Of a stretch of 64,000 nt of DNA, positions 1 through 8,151 are shown in pieces. Each line of letters starts with the position of its first letter. The stretch's first letter is position 1. The stretch covers positions 2,232,001-2,296,000 of the forward strand of contig NZ_CP125946.1 of assembly GCF_030064065.1 (NCBI RefSeq), written 5' to 3'. The translations under genes and the position numbers were made by a program. This DNA is from Rothia sp. SD9660Na (lineage in GTDB: Bacteria; Actinomycetota; Actinomycetes; Actinomycetales; Micrococcaceae). The notes under the pieces are model-generated. The model did not search any database. It worked only from the letters and a program-made list of their open reading frames with translations, and was not told the DNA's origin.

Positions 1-1283
1 TGCAGGCGGGGGTTCTGGCTGCCCAGGTGCAGGGTCTTCAAGCGCTGGATTGGCTCAATCGCCTCATTGGTGAGCAGGTGCTTGGAATCGTCCAGACCAG
101 CTAGGAGCTTGAGAGCGTTCAGCAGGGCGACGGCCGAGCAGCCGAGCAGGTCGGTGGTCTTGCCGGTGACGATAGTGCCGTCGGGCAGCTCAATCGCAGC
201 ACCGGGAGCGCCGGTGGTCTCTTCCCGCAGGCGGGCGGGGGTGACGACCGGGCGGTCGGTTGCCTTAATGCCGGCCTTAGCCATGACGACGGCGGCGCGG
301 TCTGACTGGGTAGAATCCAGGCCGCCGCGGGACTCGTCCACCAGGGCCTTGAAGTAGCGGCGGATAATCTCCTGCTCAGAGGCATACCGGCAGGCGGCGT
401 CATCGGTGATGCAGTTACCGGCCATGTTCACACCCATATCGGTGGGCGACTGGTAGGGGGTGGTGCCGGTCATCTTCTGCAGCAGCACCTTGAGCAGCGG
501 GAATGCCTCAACGTCGCGGTTGTAGTTGACGGTAGACTCACCGTAGGCAGTCAGGTGGAAGTGGTCGATAACGTTGGCATCATCGAGGTCAACAGTGGCA
601 GCCTCGTAGGCAAGGTTGACGGGGTGCTCCAGGGGCAGGTTCCAGATGGGGAAAGTCTCGAACTTGGCATAGCCTGCCTTCACACCGCGCTTGTTCTCGT
701 GGTACACCTGCGACAGGGCAGTTGCCAGCTTGCCGGAACCGGGGCCGGGGGCGGTAACAACCACCAGGTCACGGGTGGTTTCGGCGAACTCGTTGCGTCC
801 CAGACCGTCCTCGCTCACAATCAGGTCGGTATTGGTGGGGTAGCCGGGAATGACGCGGTGACGGGAAACTTTCAGGCCCAGGCGTTCTAGGCGCTGCTTG
901 AAAGCAACGGCCTTGGCGTTGTCGTCCTCCATCTGAGTAAGCACCACGTGCTCAACCAGAAAGCCGCGGTCGCGGAAGACATCGACCAGGCGCAGCACGT
1001 CGTCCTCGTAGGTGATGCCCAGGTCAGCACGGATTTTGTTGCGTTGCAGGTCTTTGGCGTTGAGACAGATAAGAATTTCTACCTCGTCGCGGATTTGCTC
1101 CAACATCGCGATTTTGTTGTCGGGTGTGAAGCCGGGCAGCACACGGGAGGCGTGCATGTCGTCAAAGAGTTTGCCACCCATTTCGAGGTAGAGCTTGCCG
1201 CCGATTTCTTCGCGGCGCTCCTGAATGTGTCGAGACTGCATCTCGATGTACTTCTCACGGTCAAAACCAATTTTGTTCACCAT
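1..1283 (-). CDS. DUF1846 (UPF0371) family protein, partial
   Basis: Reads continuously from an ATG at 1283 to the left edge without a stop, so the C-terminus lies outside the window (about 427 residues visible). The N-terminus ([20 protein letters not shown]) and the segment [20 protein letters not shown] match the conserved start of DUF1846, followed by the usual 'PGFTPDNK' stretch. A Gly-rich loop, TAPGPGSGK (about residues 180-190), resembles a nucleotide-binding loop. The biochemical role of the family is not established and I assign none. The gene stands alone here, with the phosphodiesterase gene next upstream on the same strand. Confidence 0.9.
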   Translation of the reverse strand, partial: MVNKIGFDREKYIEMQSRHIQERREEIGGKLYLEMGGKLFDDMHASRVLPGFTPDNKIAMLEQIRDEVEILICLNAKDLQRNKIRADLGITYEDDVLRLVDVFRDRGFLVEHVVLTQMEDDNAKAVAFKQRLERLGLKVSRHRVIPGYPTNTDLIVSEDGLGRNEFAETTRDLVVVTAPGPGSGKLATALSQVYHENKRGVKAGYAKFETFPIWNLPLEHPVNLAYEAATVDLDDANVIDHFHLTAYGESTVNYNRDVEAFPLLKVLLQKMTGTTPYQSPTDMGVNMAGNCITDDAACRYASEQEIIRRYFKALVDESRGGLDSTQSDRAAVVMAKAGIKATDRPVVTPARLREETTGAPGAAIELPDGTIVTGKTTDLLGCSAVALLNALKLLAGLDDSKHLLTNEAIEPIQRLKTLHLGSQNPRL

Positions 1284-1360
1284 GGAATTCAAGCCTATCA
1301 AGACCATGGGTGCGAGCGCCCGCGCCCCGACCGCGTGGCGGCGGTGAGGGCGGGCACGCT

Positions 1361-2092
1361 TTACTTCTCGAGGTGCAGCAGCCGCTCGGGGTAGTCGGTG
1401 AAGACGCCGGTGGCACCCCAGTTTTTAAGCTCGTTGGCGCGGGCTGGGCTGTTGACCGTCCAGACGTTGACCTCGTACCCGGCTTCGCGCAGGGCGCGGA
1501 CGGTCGCGCGGGTTAGGCCCCGGTCTTCCAGGTGGGCGGCGCTGGCGTCAATGAGCTCTAAGACGGAGCGCCAGTCGGGCTGGAACATCTCGGTGACAAA
1601 GAGGGCCCCGACCGCATACTGCGGGGCTCGGCGTTTGAATTCGGCCAGGAGCAGATGGTTGAAGGATGAGACAATCACCTCCCGCTCCGGTTGCAGACGG
1701 GCTAGCTCTTCGATCACTCTATCGATGAGCAGGCGGGAACGTTCTGCCCCCTGCTCGTTAGATTTCAGTTCGATGTTAAGGTTGAGCCCGCGCTCATTGG
1801 CCAGATCAATCAGCTGGGCCAGGGTGGGCACCGCCTCCCCCACCGTGTCGGGCGAAAACCAGGCCCCGGCGTCCGCCCCGGAAAGCTGCTCGGCGGTGTA
1901 GCTGTAAAGGGAGCCGGTGAGGTTGGTGGTGCGGTCGAGGTCAGTGTCGTGCAGCAGGACGGGTGTGCCGCAGGCGGCAATGTCAACGTCGGTTTCGACC
2001 CAGGTCGCGCCAGAGTCAGCGGCGGCGGTGAAGGCGGCGAGAGTGTTTTCGGGGCGGGTTCCGGACGCCCCCCGGTGAGCAAAAATACGCAT
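1361..2092 (-). CDS. Glycerophosphodiester phosphodiesterase
   Basis: A 243-residue GDPD/UgpQ-family TIM-barrel enzyme expected to hydrolyse glycerophosphodiesters to glycerol-3-phosphate and an alcohol. The start [11 protein letters not shown] places the catalytic HRG near residue 6. ETDVD (metal-binding acids) and [13 protein letters not shown] (second catalytic His) follow in family order, and the C-terminus has the usual VWTVNS and GVFTDYP strands. The frame stays open upstream to 2185, but the extra 31 residues are not conserved-looking, so I chose the ATG at 2092. No export signal is visible with this start, so a cytoplasmic enzyme is likely. Confidence 0.88.
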   Translation of the reverse strand: MRIFAHRGASGTRPENTLAAFTAAADSGATWVETDVDIAACGTPVLLHDTDLDRTTNLTGSLYSYTAEQLSGADAGAWFSPDTVGEAVPTLAQLIDLANERGLNLNIELKSNEQGAERSRLLIDRVIEELARLQPEREVIVSSFNHLLLAEFKRRAPQYAVGALFVTEMFQPDWRSVLELIDASAAHLEDRGLTRATVRALREAGYEVNVWTVNSPARANELKNWGATGVFTDYPERLLHLEK

Positions 2093-2143
2093 GGCACCAG
2101 TATGGAACAGGACGGCCAGCAGAAGACACCCCGCCATAGAGCT

Positions 2144-2207
2144 CTGTACAGGGTTCTTGGGCTGTGTGCAGGGTTTTCCCTGCACAAGCGCTAAGAACCC
2201 TGCACAG
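2144..2207. repeat. 64-bp nested palindrome over the mcrC stop codon
   Basis: Outer arms 2144-2160 (CTGTACAGGGTTCTTGG) and 2191-2207 are reverse complements with two mismatches. Inside sits a perfect 9-bp hairpin, TGTGCAGGG-TTTT-CCCTGCACA, at 2165-2186. The arms share the word CAGGG with the inner hairpin, so alternative pairings are possible. The element starts exactly at the mcrC stop codon (2191-2193) and reaches toward the phosphodiesterase gene. It may terminate mcrBC transcription, but it lacks a clean T-run and resembles the 65-bp palindromes elsewhere in the window in size and position. Confidence 0.75.
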
Positions 2208-3645
2208 GTTGGATATGACTCTCAGGACCGGGAAAGGGCAGGGAAAGGACGCCGATGCGGTGACTCAGCGCCTCAAGGTCAAGCCTGCCGCTGGCTGGGC
2301 TTCCAGGCTTGGACAAGTAGAACTCACTGTGTAGCGGCTCCTGCCCTGGTTTATGGGGGTAGACCAGGAAGGCGTCAGCGGCTAGACGGTAGGCGTAGGT
2401 GGCAAGCTGGTACTGGTCCCCCATCAAAGCGTCATCAATGTTCTTTCCACGGAGCTTCTTGTACTTGGCGTCGTAAACGACGGTTTTGTCACCGTGCTTG
2501 AGCACAATATCAGGTTTCTTAGCTTTGGCCGCCGGCGTACCATCAGCCCTGTAATAGAGATGAAGGTTAGACTGTTCTTCCACTTCAGCCTGTGGAATAC
2601 TTTGCCGCACATAATCCGCAACAATCTTTTCCCAAAGGTCGCTAGAAACCACCTTAAGGTTAGCGATAACACCACCTGCGTAAGTTGGTTCTTCAAACCC
2701 TACGCCCAACTGCATGGCCAGAATGGAACGGGCCAAAAGGTAGGCTTTTCTAAGCGGAGAGCCGATGCGGGAAAGCTCTGTAGAACTCAGTCTCCTACCC
2801 AAAAGCTCTGCTGAAGTTTTGATTCCTACATCTCGAAGGTGAGCGTCGATCTCCACAGAATAGGCCTGTAGGTACCGGTCTTCTACCTGTCCAGTTACTT
2901 GCACCGCAGCACGAATTACCTGCCAGATATGGTTATCGGCAGTGAGTGAATCGAACTCACAGAGCACAGGCACTCGATGGTAGATTTTGCGCTTAATTAG
3001 ACCCTGGGGCACCATGCGCCCGCGCACAAAGTTCAGTTCATCTTGGGTTTGCAGGAAGACAGGCTTGCGTTGCCTGACAGCCCCTTCGGCCTGCCGCAGA
3101 AATTGCCGGTAAAACTGAATTTTCAGTTCAGGAACATCGGGCAAGATAGAGACGCCAGAAGGTGGAAGGTCGATTTTGTCAGCCAGTGGCACGGGGCTCA
3201 TGCCGTAGGTGTTGATGAGCTCCCAGAGGGTGTTGGCATGGCCCGTATTGAGGACGCCGAGCGGTTCAGTGTTCGGCCGACTTCTGGTTTCTAACCAGAG
3301 AGGGTCGGTTGCGCCTTCCTCTTCTTCATCTGCTGATTGTTCTTGAAGTTGTGCTGGTGCAACCCTTGAGAAATGGGAGGCCCAGCTCTCGTCAAGGGCT
3401 ATGACGTCCATTTCGTAGACAAAGGTATGAAAGGTTTCTGTGCTGATGCCTTCGGGTAGGGTGAAAACCGTATCGTATATACCCTTGTCCCTCCATAGTT
3501 TGGGAAGAACATGGATGGTAAGAGTTCTGCACTTCTCCCCTTCTGGAACTTCTCGTTGTAGCACGGTAAGCCCCACCCCATTGCCCAGTTTGCTGGCTTG
3601 GAAGTAGCGGAGTGGGGCCTGCCAGGTTTCCTCGTGGTTGCTCAT
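2191..3645 (-). CDS. mcrC: McrC-like nuclease subunit of a McrBC restriction system
   Basis: A 484-residue homologue of the McrC component of the modification-dependent (type IV) McrBC system, which cleaves DNA carrying modified cytosines when driven by the McrB GTPase. The C-terminal half has the PD-(D/E)xK signature: PDIVLKHGDKTVVYDAKYK, with D379, D392 and K394, then a Gln/Tyr-rich helix (DQYQLATYAY). The N-terminal half is typical of the McrC family region that contacts McrB. The start lies 2 bp after the mcrB stop, so the two genes are one transcription unit. Its stop codon is embedded in a 64-bp palindrome. Confidence 0.88.
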   Translation of the reverse strand: MSNHEETWQAPLRYFQASKLGNGVGLTVLQREVPEGEKCRTLTIHVLPKLWRDKGIYDTVFTLPEGISTETFHTFVYEMDVIALDESWASHFSRVAPAQLQEQSADEEEEGATDPLWLETRSRPNTEPLGVLNTGHANTLWELINTYGMSPVPLADKIDLPPSGVSILPDVPELKIQFYRQFLRQAEGAVRQRKPVFLQTQDELNFVRGRMVPQGLIKRKIYHRVPVLCEFDSLTADNHIWQVIRAAVQVTGQVEDRYLQAYSVEIDAHLRDVGIKTSAELLGRRLSSTELSRIGSPLRKAYLLARSILAMQLGVGFEEPTYAGGVIANLKVVSSDLWEKIVADYVRQSIPQAEVEEQSNLHLYYRADGTPAAKAKKPDIVLKHGDKTVVYDAKYKKLRGKNIDDALMGDQYQLATYAYRLAADAFLVYPHKPGQEPLHSEFYLSKPGSPASGRLDLEALSHRIGVLSLPFPGPESHIQPVQGS

Positions 3646-3647
3646 AC

Positions 3648-5120
3648 CTAACCCTGGTATGACTCATCAACGATGTCGGGGCGGGCACCGAGACCAGTAC
3701 CTCGTGTGATGATTTTTTGGCCGTGTACAGGGCCAATTGCATCGAGGATGGTCTGGCTGATATTGAAGGTAAAGGCAACTTCTTTGAGCTGGTTGAGCAG
3801 GGCTTCAGCGATAGCTTCCGCGTCACCGTCCTTGCCGAAGAAATAGGCGTGGCCCAGGCGGGCGTCAGGGCCAACCTGATTGAGCAAAATAGTGTTGGCG
3901 TTCTCGTACCAAGATGCAATATCTTCAGGGTAATCTTCACCGTTTTCTTCCATTGCCTCTTGCAGTTCTTCTGCGGTGAAGGGGTGCTGGGTGACCCAGT
4001 GGAAGCGGCGGCGCAGGGCCAGGTCAATGGTGCCCACGGAACGGTCGGTGGTGTTCATGGTGCCCAGGACGTGCAGGTTAGTGGGCACTGCCAGCTTGTT
4101 ATATTCTTTGCCATTCTTGAAGATGGGGGTTTGCAGGCGGACGTATTCACCCGGCATTTCTTGAACAGAGGATTCAAAGAGGGCACCGTCTCTGCCTTCT
4201 TCTGCCAGGTCTTTAAACTCTTGGCGTTTGCTCTTTTCAAGGACCAACATGAGGTCACCGAAGACTCGGGCAGTATTAGCACGGTTGATTTCGTCGATGA
4301 AGAGCAGGTAAGCGTTATCAGGATCTTGAGCTGCCCTGTTGCACATCTGTACGAAGGTTCCCTCTTGGGTCACAAAATCGCTCTCACCTGCCTGCTTACT
4401 GAAGTTAGGGCGGATACCGGAAACGAATTCTTCATATGAAGTGGAGGGGTGGAAGACCACAACTTCAATACGGCTACCGTTGTCGCCGTAGGATTTGCTA
4501 GTGCGGAGTTCCTGCATCATATGAGATTTGCCAGAACCAGCGACGCCATCAACAATAATATTCAACTTGCCCTCCAGATCACGTAAAGGACCGTTGATAT
4601 GAAACGTGCTAGAAATTTCAATTTTTTTTAAAAAATCATCAATCGATTTATTATAAATAGAAAAATGAGTATGATGAAACCAAAGCCTTCCCAGAAAATT
4701 ATCAAATAGATCATAATAAGAATAAAATATATCCGACAGCCTGAGCAAGTCGTAATTAGCATTCTTCTCAAAATCAATGAGAAAACTGTGACTTTCTAGG
4801 TCATACTCTTTAATAACAATATTTCCAACATAAACCCGATTATCCATTGCGGAACTTTCAATCATTAGATTCTGGCGCCCGGAGGAATCATTAGGAACCC
4901 AAGAAAAGTCCTCTTCCACTTTAAATTCACTCGTTACAAAAACAGGGATTTCCTCTAACTTATTCTTCCAAAAATGAAAATCATTCAATATGCCTGACTG
5001 AAAACCCTCTTCACCTTTTGGAACCAGCAAAAATCTAATACTATGATTATCTTTTGACAATTTAATGTCTTTTAAATTTTCTACATTCTCTATATTTCCA
5101 AGAATTAACACACCAAACAT
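3648..5120 (-). CDS. mcrB: McrB-like AAA+ GTPase of a McrBC restriction system
   Basis: A 490-residue motor and recognition subunit. Walker A is GVAGSGKS (192-199), Walker B is YLLFIDE (271-277), and MNTTDRS (355-361) is the McrB signature usually written MNTxDRS. The region upstream of Walker A (residues 1-185) should be the DNA-recognition domain; I do not recognise its fold. DNA coding for that domain (about 4570-5115) is strikingly A+T-rich compared with the motor part and neighbours, as if the specificity domain had been exchanged. It follows 5 bp after the Fic-derived winged-helix fragment and precedes mcrC by 2 bp. Confidence 0.88.
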   Translation of the reverse strand: MFGVLILGNIENVENLKDIKLSKDNHSIRFLLVPKGEEGFQSGILNDFHFWKNKLEEIPVFVTSEFKVEEDFSWVPNDSSGRQNLMIESSAMDNRVYVGNIVIKEYDLESHSFLIDFEKNANYDLLRLSDIFYSYYDLFDNFLGRLWFHHTHFSIYNKSIDDFLKKIEISSTFHINGPLRDLEGKLNIIVDGVAGSGKSHMMQELRTSKSYGDNGSRIEVVVFHPSTSYEEFVSGIRPNFSKQAGESDFVTQEGTFVQMCNRAAQDPDNAYLLFIDEINRANTARVFGDLMLVLEKSKRQEFKDLAEEGRDGALFESSVQEMPGEYVRLQTPIFKNGKEYNKLAVPTNLHVLGTMNTTDRSVGTIDLALRRRFHWVTQHPFTAEELQEAMEENGEDYPEDIASWYENANTILLNQVGPDARLGHAYFFGKDGDAEAIAEALLNQLKEVAFTFNISQTILDAIGPVHGQKIITRGTGLGARPDIVDESYQG

Positions 5121-5125
5121 TTACA

Positions 5126-5416
5126 CTATCCTTTTCTGAGAATTTCCATCAGCTCCTCGTTCACGAAGAGCTTTTCTCTACCAACCTTTTCTTCCCGCAG
5201 AACCCCGACTGAGACAAGCTCTCCCAGGTACTTGGTTGCGGTCTGGCGGGTTACCACATAGCGGTTCCCCACGTCCTTAATGCGGTAGTAGGGCTGTTCA
5301 AAGAGAACCACCACTACACTCCGCTCCTGAAGGGCCTGAATCTGCTTAATCTTTGCCAGAGTCTGCGCCGTGGTTTCCCGCATAGCCTCAACCATGTGCA
5401 GCGTCCAACAGACCAA
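5126..5416 (-). pseudogene. C-terminal winged-helix fragment of a Fic-family protein
   Basis: A 96-residue frame that begins at a TTG without a visible ribosome binding site. It aligns end to end with the C-terminus of the Fic gene at 7177: both contain KIKQIQALQE, TRQTATKYLGELVS, GVLREEK and GREKLFVNE. Nucleotide identity is high enough to see by eye, and the copy at 5126 has lost about 24 bp in the linker. The Fic catalytic domain is absent. Either it is a dead remnant of a duplication, or it survives as a free-standing winged-helix regulator, because it sits 5 bp ahead of mcrB like a first operon gene. Confidence 0.7.
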
Positions 5417-5437
5417 GTCATGTGCACAATCTATCGA

Positions 5438-5480
5438 TTTTTTGACGTATAGGCTCTCAAAACCGCTGATATGTCAAAAA
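5438..5480. promoter_or_regulatory. Inverted repeat in the likely mcrBC promoter region
   Basis: TTTTTTGACGTAT (5438-5450) faces ATATGTCAAAAA (5469-5480), and a further TTTTGAC lies at 5521-5527. The site is in the A+T-rich gap between the AlbA-type gene (stop at 5566) and the Fic fragment that heads mcrB and mcrC. This is a plausible operator/promoter, possibly bound by the winged-helix fragment encoded just downstream. Only the repeat is seen; the binding is inferred. Confidence 0.45.
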
Positions 5481-5565
5481 TTTCGTGATTTTTTCACAGA
5501 TCCAGGTCACATGTTAAATCTTTTGACGGGTTCCACGTTAGACAGCCACTTCCACCTGCTGAGAA

Positions 5566-7038
5566 CTACCCGACAACACCATAGACAGCCCCGCGCTTCC
5601 CAGGAACATGAGAAGAGCTAACGAGCCCAGCGTCCTTGAGCTTACCGAGATTATAGGCAACCTGCCTACGGGTCAGATGAAGCCCCTCCACAATTTCCGC
5701 GACGGTTCGACCACCGCCCTGGAGCAGATAGGAGTAAATCTTTTCCTCAGTCTCTGCAAGCCCCAGAAGCGCACCGTCCTGCCGAGGCTCAGGGAGCTGA
5801 ACAGCTTCGGCCCCATCAGCGCCCATCATTGGACGTCGAATAATCGCAGTAAACTGGAATCCCTTATCTACAAACTCCAGCGGCGGCAGGCCAGCCTCTC
5901 GCATGGCCTTTTGAGCCTCAAAAATACCGTTCCCTTCACCCTCAATCACCCTGGAACCATCAGAAATCTGAGCAAGTTTACAAATTTCATAGAGGGCAGA
6001 ATTAACTGCAGTTTTGTGCCCCGGTTGAGCAAGGTTGGCAGTAGTCACAGCCCATAACCCTCCAGGGTTAGTGATAACAATGCGATTGCGATAAACCCGA
6101 ATAACAACGTCTTTCGCGTAGGCAGTATCAGCATCAAGGGCACGGTGAACCAGAGCATTCGCCACCAGCTCACGAAGCACAATGAGCGGAATCTCAGGCT
6201 GATTTTTCAGCCCTCCCTGACCATCAGAAACCACAGAAAAACGAAGATTTCTTACTAACCATTGCAGAGTTTGCTCCAGCATCTCTACCAAGGGGCCGTC
6301 AGCTTCTAACTTGTCTGCATTACGCAAGACCTCATCTTCAACCCACCCAGAAACTTTGAGAGCAGGGTAGAACTGCTGCGGGTAGTTACCCAGGGCATAC
6401 AAGCCAGCCAGGGTCAGCTGTCGGTGGTCTGCTGTAGTAACGCTTTTGCGAGCAAGCACGATCTTGTCGTCTATCTGACTCAGTCGTTGCGAAGTATGCC
6501 GGGCAGCTGAAACAAATTTTTCGGTGTACCGCCTATCGAGGTCTTCAGGGCTCGTGTGAGCAACCGCTTCAAGGTCATGCTGCCTGCGTTCCCGTGCGGC
6601 CAGAACACGGGTAATCTCGTAGTCGTCCATGGCGTAGTCGCCGTCGGAATAGCGCATGTAGGCCTTGCCCCGGTAATAGCAGGGGCGGTCAATCAGAGGG
6701 AGGGGCGCAACGCTCACGATGAGGACGGCAGCATCACCCACTGTTATGCGATCAAAGGTGGCGTTCCCCTTAGGGGTCAAAGAGTTTCGCAGGGCAGAGG
6801 CAATGGACTTTTCAAGTTCATCTATGTCATAGACTCCAACAACGGAGAAGTTCTCTGCTTCATCGATACCGCAGATAAGGGTTCCCCCGTCAGGCATATT
6901 GGAGAAGGCACAGAGGGTTTCAGCGATGCTGGTAGGGTAGCCTTCCGTTGCCTTTTTAATTTCGAGGCGGGGTTCTTCGGAACCGTAGGTTCTGAGCCGG
7001 TTCAGGGTCTCATTGAGATGTTCTAATGTCCATTCCAT
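5566..7038 (-). CDS. AlbA_2/Schlafen-type ATP-binding transcriptional regulator
   Basis: About 490 residues in three parts. The N-terminal AlbA_2 (Schlafen-like) domain has LEIKKATEGYP, CAFSNMPDGGTLICGIDE and the RGKAYMRYSDGDY strand. A HATPase_c_4-like region is marked by RELVANALVHRAL and ITNPGGLW. A C-terminal winged helix (IVEGLHLTRRQVAYNLGKL) follows. Proteins of this design are common in defence islands and beside toxin-like genes. The frame can begin at GTG 7056, but the ATG at 7038 is preferred because a palindromic operator array lies immediately upstream. It lies between two direct repeats made of Fic 3' sequence, so duplication may have brought it here. Confidence 0.8.
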   Translation of the reverse strand: MEWTLEHLNETLNRLRTYGSEEPRLEIKKATEGYPTSIAETLCAFSNMPDGGTLICGIDEAENFSVVGVYDIDELEKSIASALRNSLTPKGNATFDRITVGDAAVLIVSVAPLPLIDRPCYYRGKAYMRYSDGDYAMDDYEITRVLAARERRQHDLEAVAHTSPEDLDRRYTEKFVSAARHTSQRLSQIDDKIVLARKSVTTADHRQLTLAGLYALGNYPQQFYPALKVSGWVEDEVLRNADKLEADGPLVEMLEQTLQWLVRNLRFSVVSDGQGGLKNQPEIPLIVLRELVANALVHRALDADTAYAKDVVIRVYRNRIVITNPGGLWAVTTANLAQPGHKTAVNSALYEICKLAQISDGSRVIEGEGNGIFEAQKAMREAGLPPLEFVDKGFQFTAIIRRPMMGADGAEAVQLPEPRQDGALLGLAETEEKIYSYLLQGGGRTVAEIVEGLHLTRRQVAYNLGKLKDAGLVSSSHVPGKRGAVYGVVG

Positions 7039-7099
7039 ATGTACATATATACACACTTATACACATGATGTACATCATTTTGCACATTTCAATGTACAT
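7039..7099. promoter_or_regulatory. Three ATGTACAT palindromes upstream of the AlbA-type gene
   Basis: The 8-bp perfect palindrome ATGTACAT occurs at 7039-7046, 7068-7075 and 7092-7099, with related half-sites (ACACATG, TGCACAT) between. The centres are 29 and 24 bp apart, roughly whole helical turns. The array abuts the preferred start codon of the AlbA-type regulator and lies in the short gap after the Fic gene, which is what an autoregulatory operator would look like. Confidence 0.6.
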
Positions 7100-7176
7100 C
7101 TCCCCTATCAGTCCGCGCAGACCCCTCAGGCCGTATGCAGCGATAAACCGGCACAGAGCGAATACGACAAGGAGTT

Positions 7177-8046
7177 CTACCCTTTCACTACGTCACTCTT
7201 CAAAATATCCATCAGCCCCTCATTCACAAAGAGCTTTTCCCTACCAATTTTTTCTTCCCGCAGCACCCCGGCTGAGACGAGCTCCCCCAGGTATTTGGTT
7301 GCGGTCTGGCGGGTCACCGAGCAGCGGCCCACCACGTCCTTAATACGGCAGTAGGGCTGCTCAAAAAGAAGATCTACTACACCTACCGGCATCTGAGAGC
7401 CAATAGATTCTTTTACCTGTTCCTGCAATGCCTGAATCTGCTTAATCTTCTGCAGAGTACTCACCGCCGTTAACCGCATGGCTTCAACCATGTAGAGCGT
7501 CCAGTCTTCCCAGGCCCCCTCAGAGGTCACCGCGTTCAAGAGGCGGTAGTAGTCATTCTTCTGGGTAATGATGCTCTGAGAAATATAAAGAATAGGTTCG
7601 CTCAAAAGCCCGGAAGATACCAGCATCAGCACGTTCAGAATTCGCCCGGTACGCCCGTTACCGTCGTCGAAAGGATGGATAGCCTCAAACTGGTAATGGG
7701 CAAGCTCAACCTTCACCAGTGGGTCAAAACTACCAGCAGAATTCACAAACTCTTCCCAGTTGCGCAGTTTCTCAGAAATCACTCCAGCGCCCTGGGGCGG
7801 GGTATAGATACGACGGCGAGTTACCGGGTTACCGATATACACACCGTCCCCGTGTCTGACCCGAGTATCAATATCGCGGATGGTGCTACAAATATCTCGG
7901 GCAGTATTAGCAGTGATAATGCCCTGACGTTCCCGCATCGCTTCGAGCCCAGCAAAGAGGGCTTTTTAGTAACGCAGGGCCTCCCGGGTTGCTCCACTGG
8001 CCTCTGTTGATATCGTTGCTGCTTTAAAGAGTTCGTCGGTGGCAGA
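7177..8046 (-). pseudogene. Fic-family protein gene with disrupted N-terminus
   Basis: Fic proteins transfer AMP or other phosphate-containing groups to target hydroxyls. An intact 253-residue frame (7938 to 7177) keeps the full catalytic motif HPFDDGNGRTGR (88-99) and a C-terminal winged helix (VTRQTATKYLGELVS). Upstream in the same frame the sequence still encodes Fic-like protein: DELFKAATISTEASGATREA, then LRY, a TAA stop (7966-7968), then KALFAGLEAM. A second in-frame TGA lies at 8047-8049, and the usual N-terminal segment is missing. So an ancestral, longer Fic protein has been interrupted. The remaining core could still be made from the ATG at 7938. A 65-bp palindrome sits just beyond the break. 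Confidence 0.7.
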
Positions 8047-8075
8047 TCATTGTAGGGTTCTTGACTCCCACAGAC

Positions 8076-8140
8076 GAATGCGACCTCTTTTTCCGAGCGG
8101 ATGTTCAAACATCACCCGCTCGGGGAAAAAGGTCGCATTC
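8076..8140 (-). repeat. 65-bp palindrome, family 1, copy A
   Basis: Begins GAATGCGACC and ends GGTCGCATTC, with internal arms CCGAGCGG and CCCGCTCGG. The loop asymmetry puts it in the minus orientation relative to copies at 22241 and 47552. It lies 11 bp beyond the stop codon of the aminotransferase gene and just past the point where Fic N-terminal homology is lost. Confidence 0.85.
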
Positions 8141-8151
8141 AACCAAGAGCT

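Noticed and set aside
3717..4439. 240-codon plus-strand frame opposite mcrB
   Set aside because: Lies fully antisense to the AAA+ motor domain with Walker motifs; no start signal and no recognisable product.
8076..8140. Palindrome copy A as a simple rho-independent terminator of the aminotransferase gene
   Set aside because: The position would suit a terminator, but the element has the same exact 65-bp length and ends as three other copies and no T-run outside the stem, so it is listed as a repeat; terminator activity as a side effect is not excluded.
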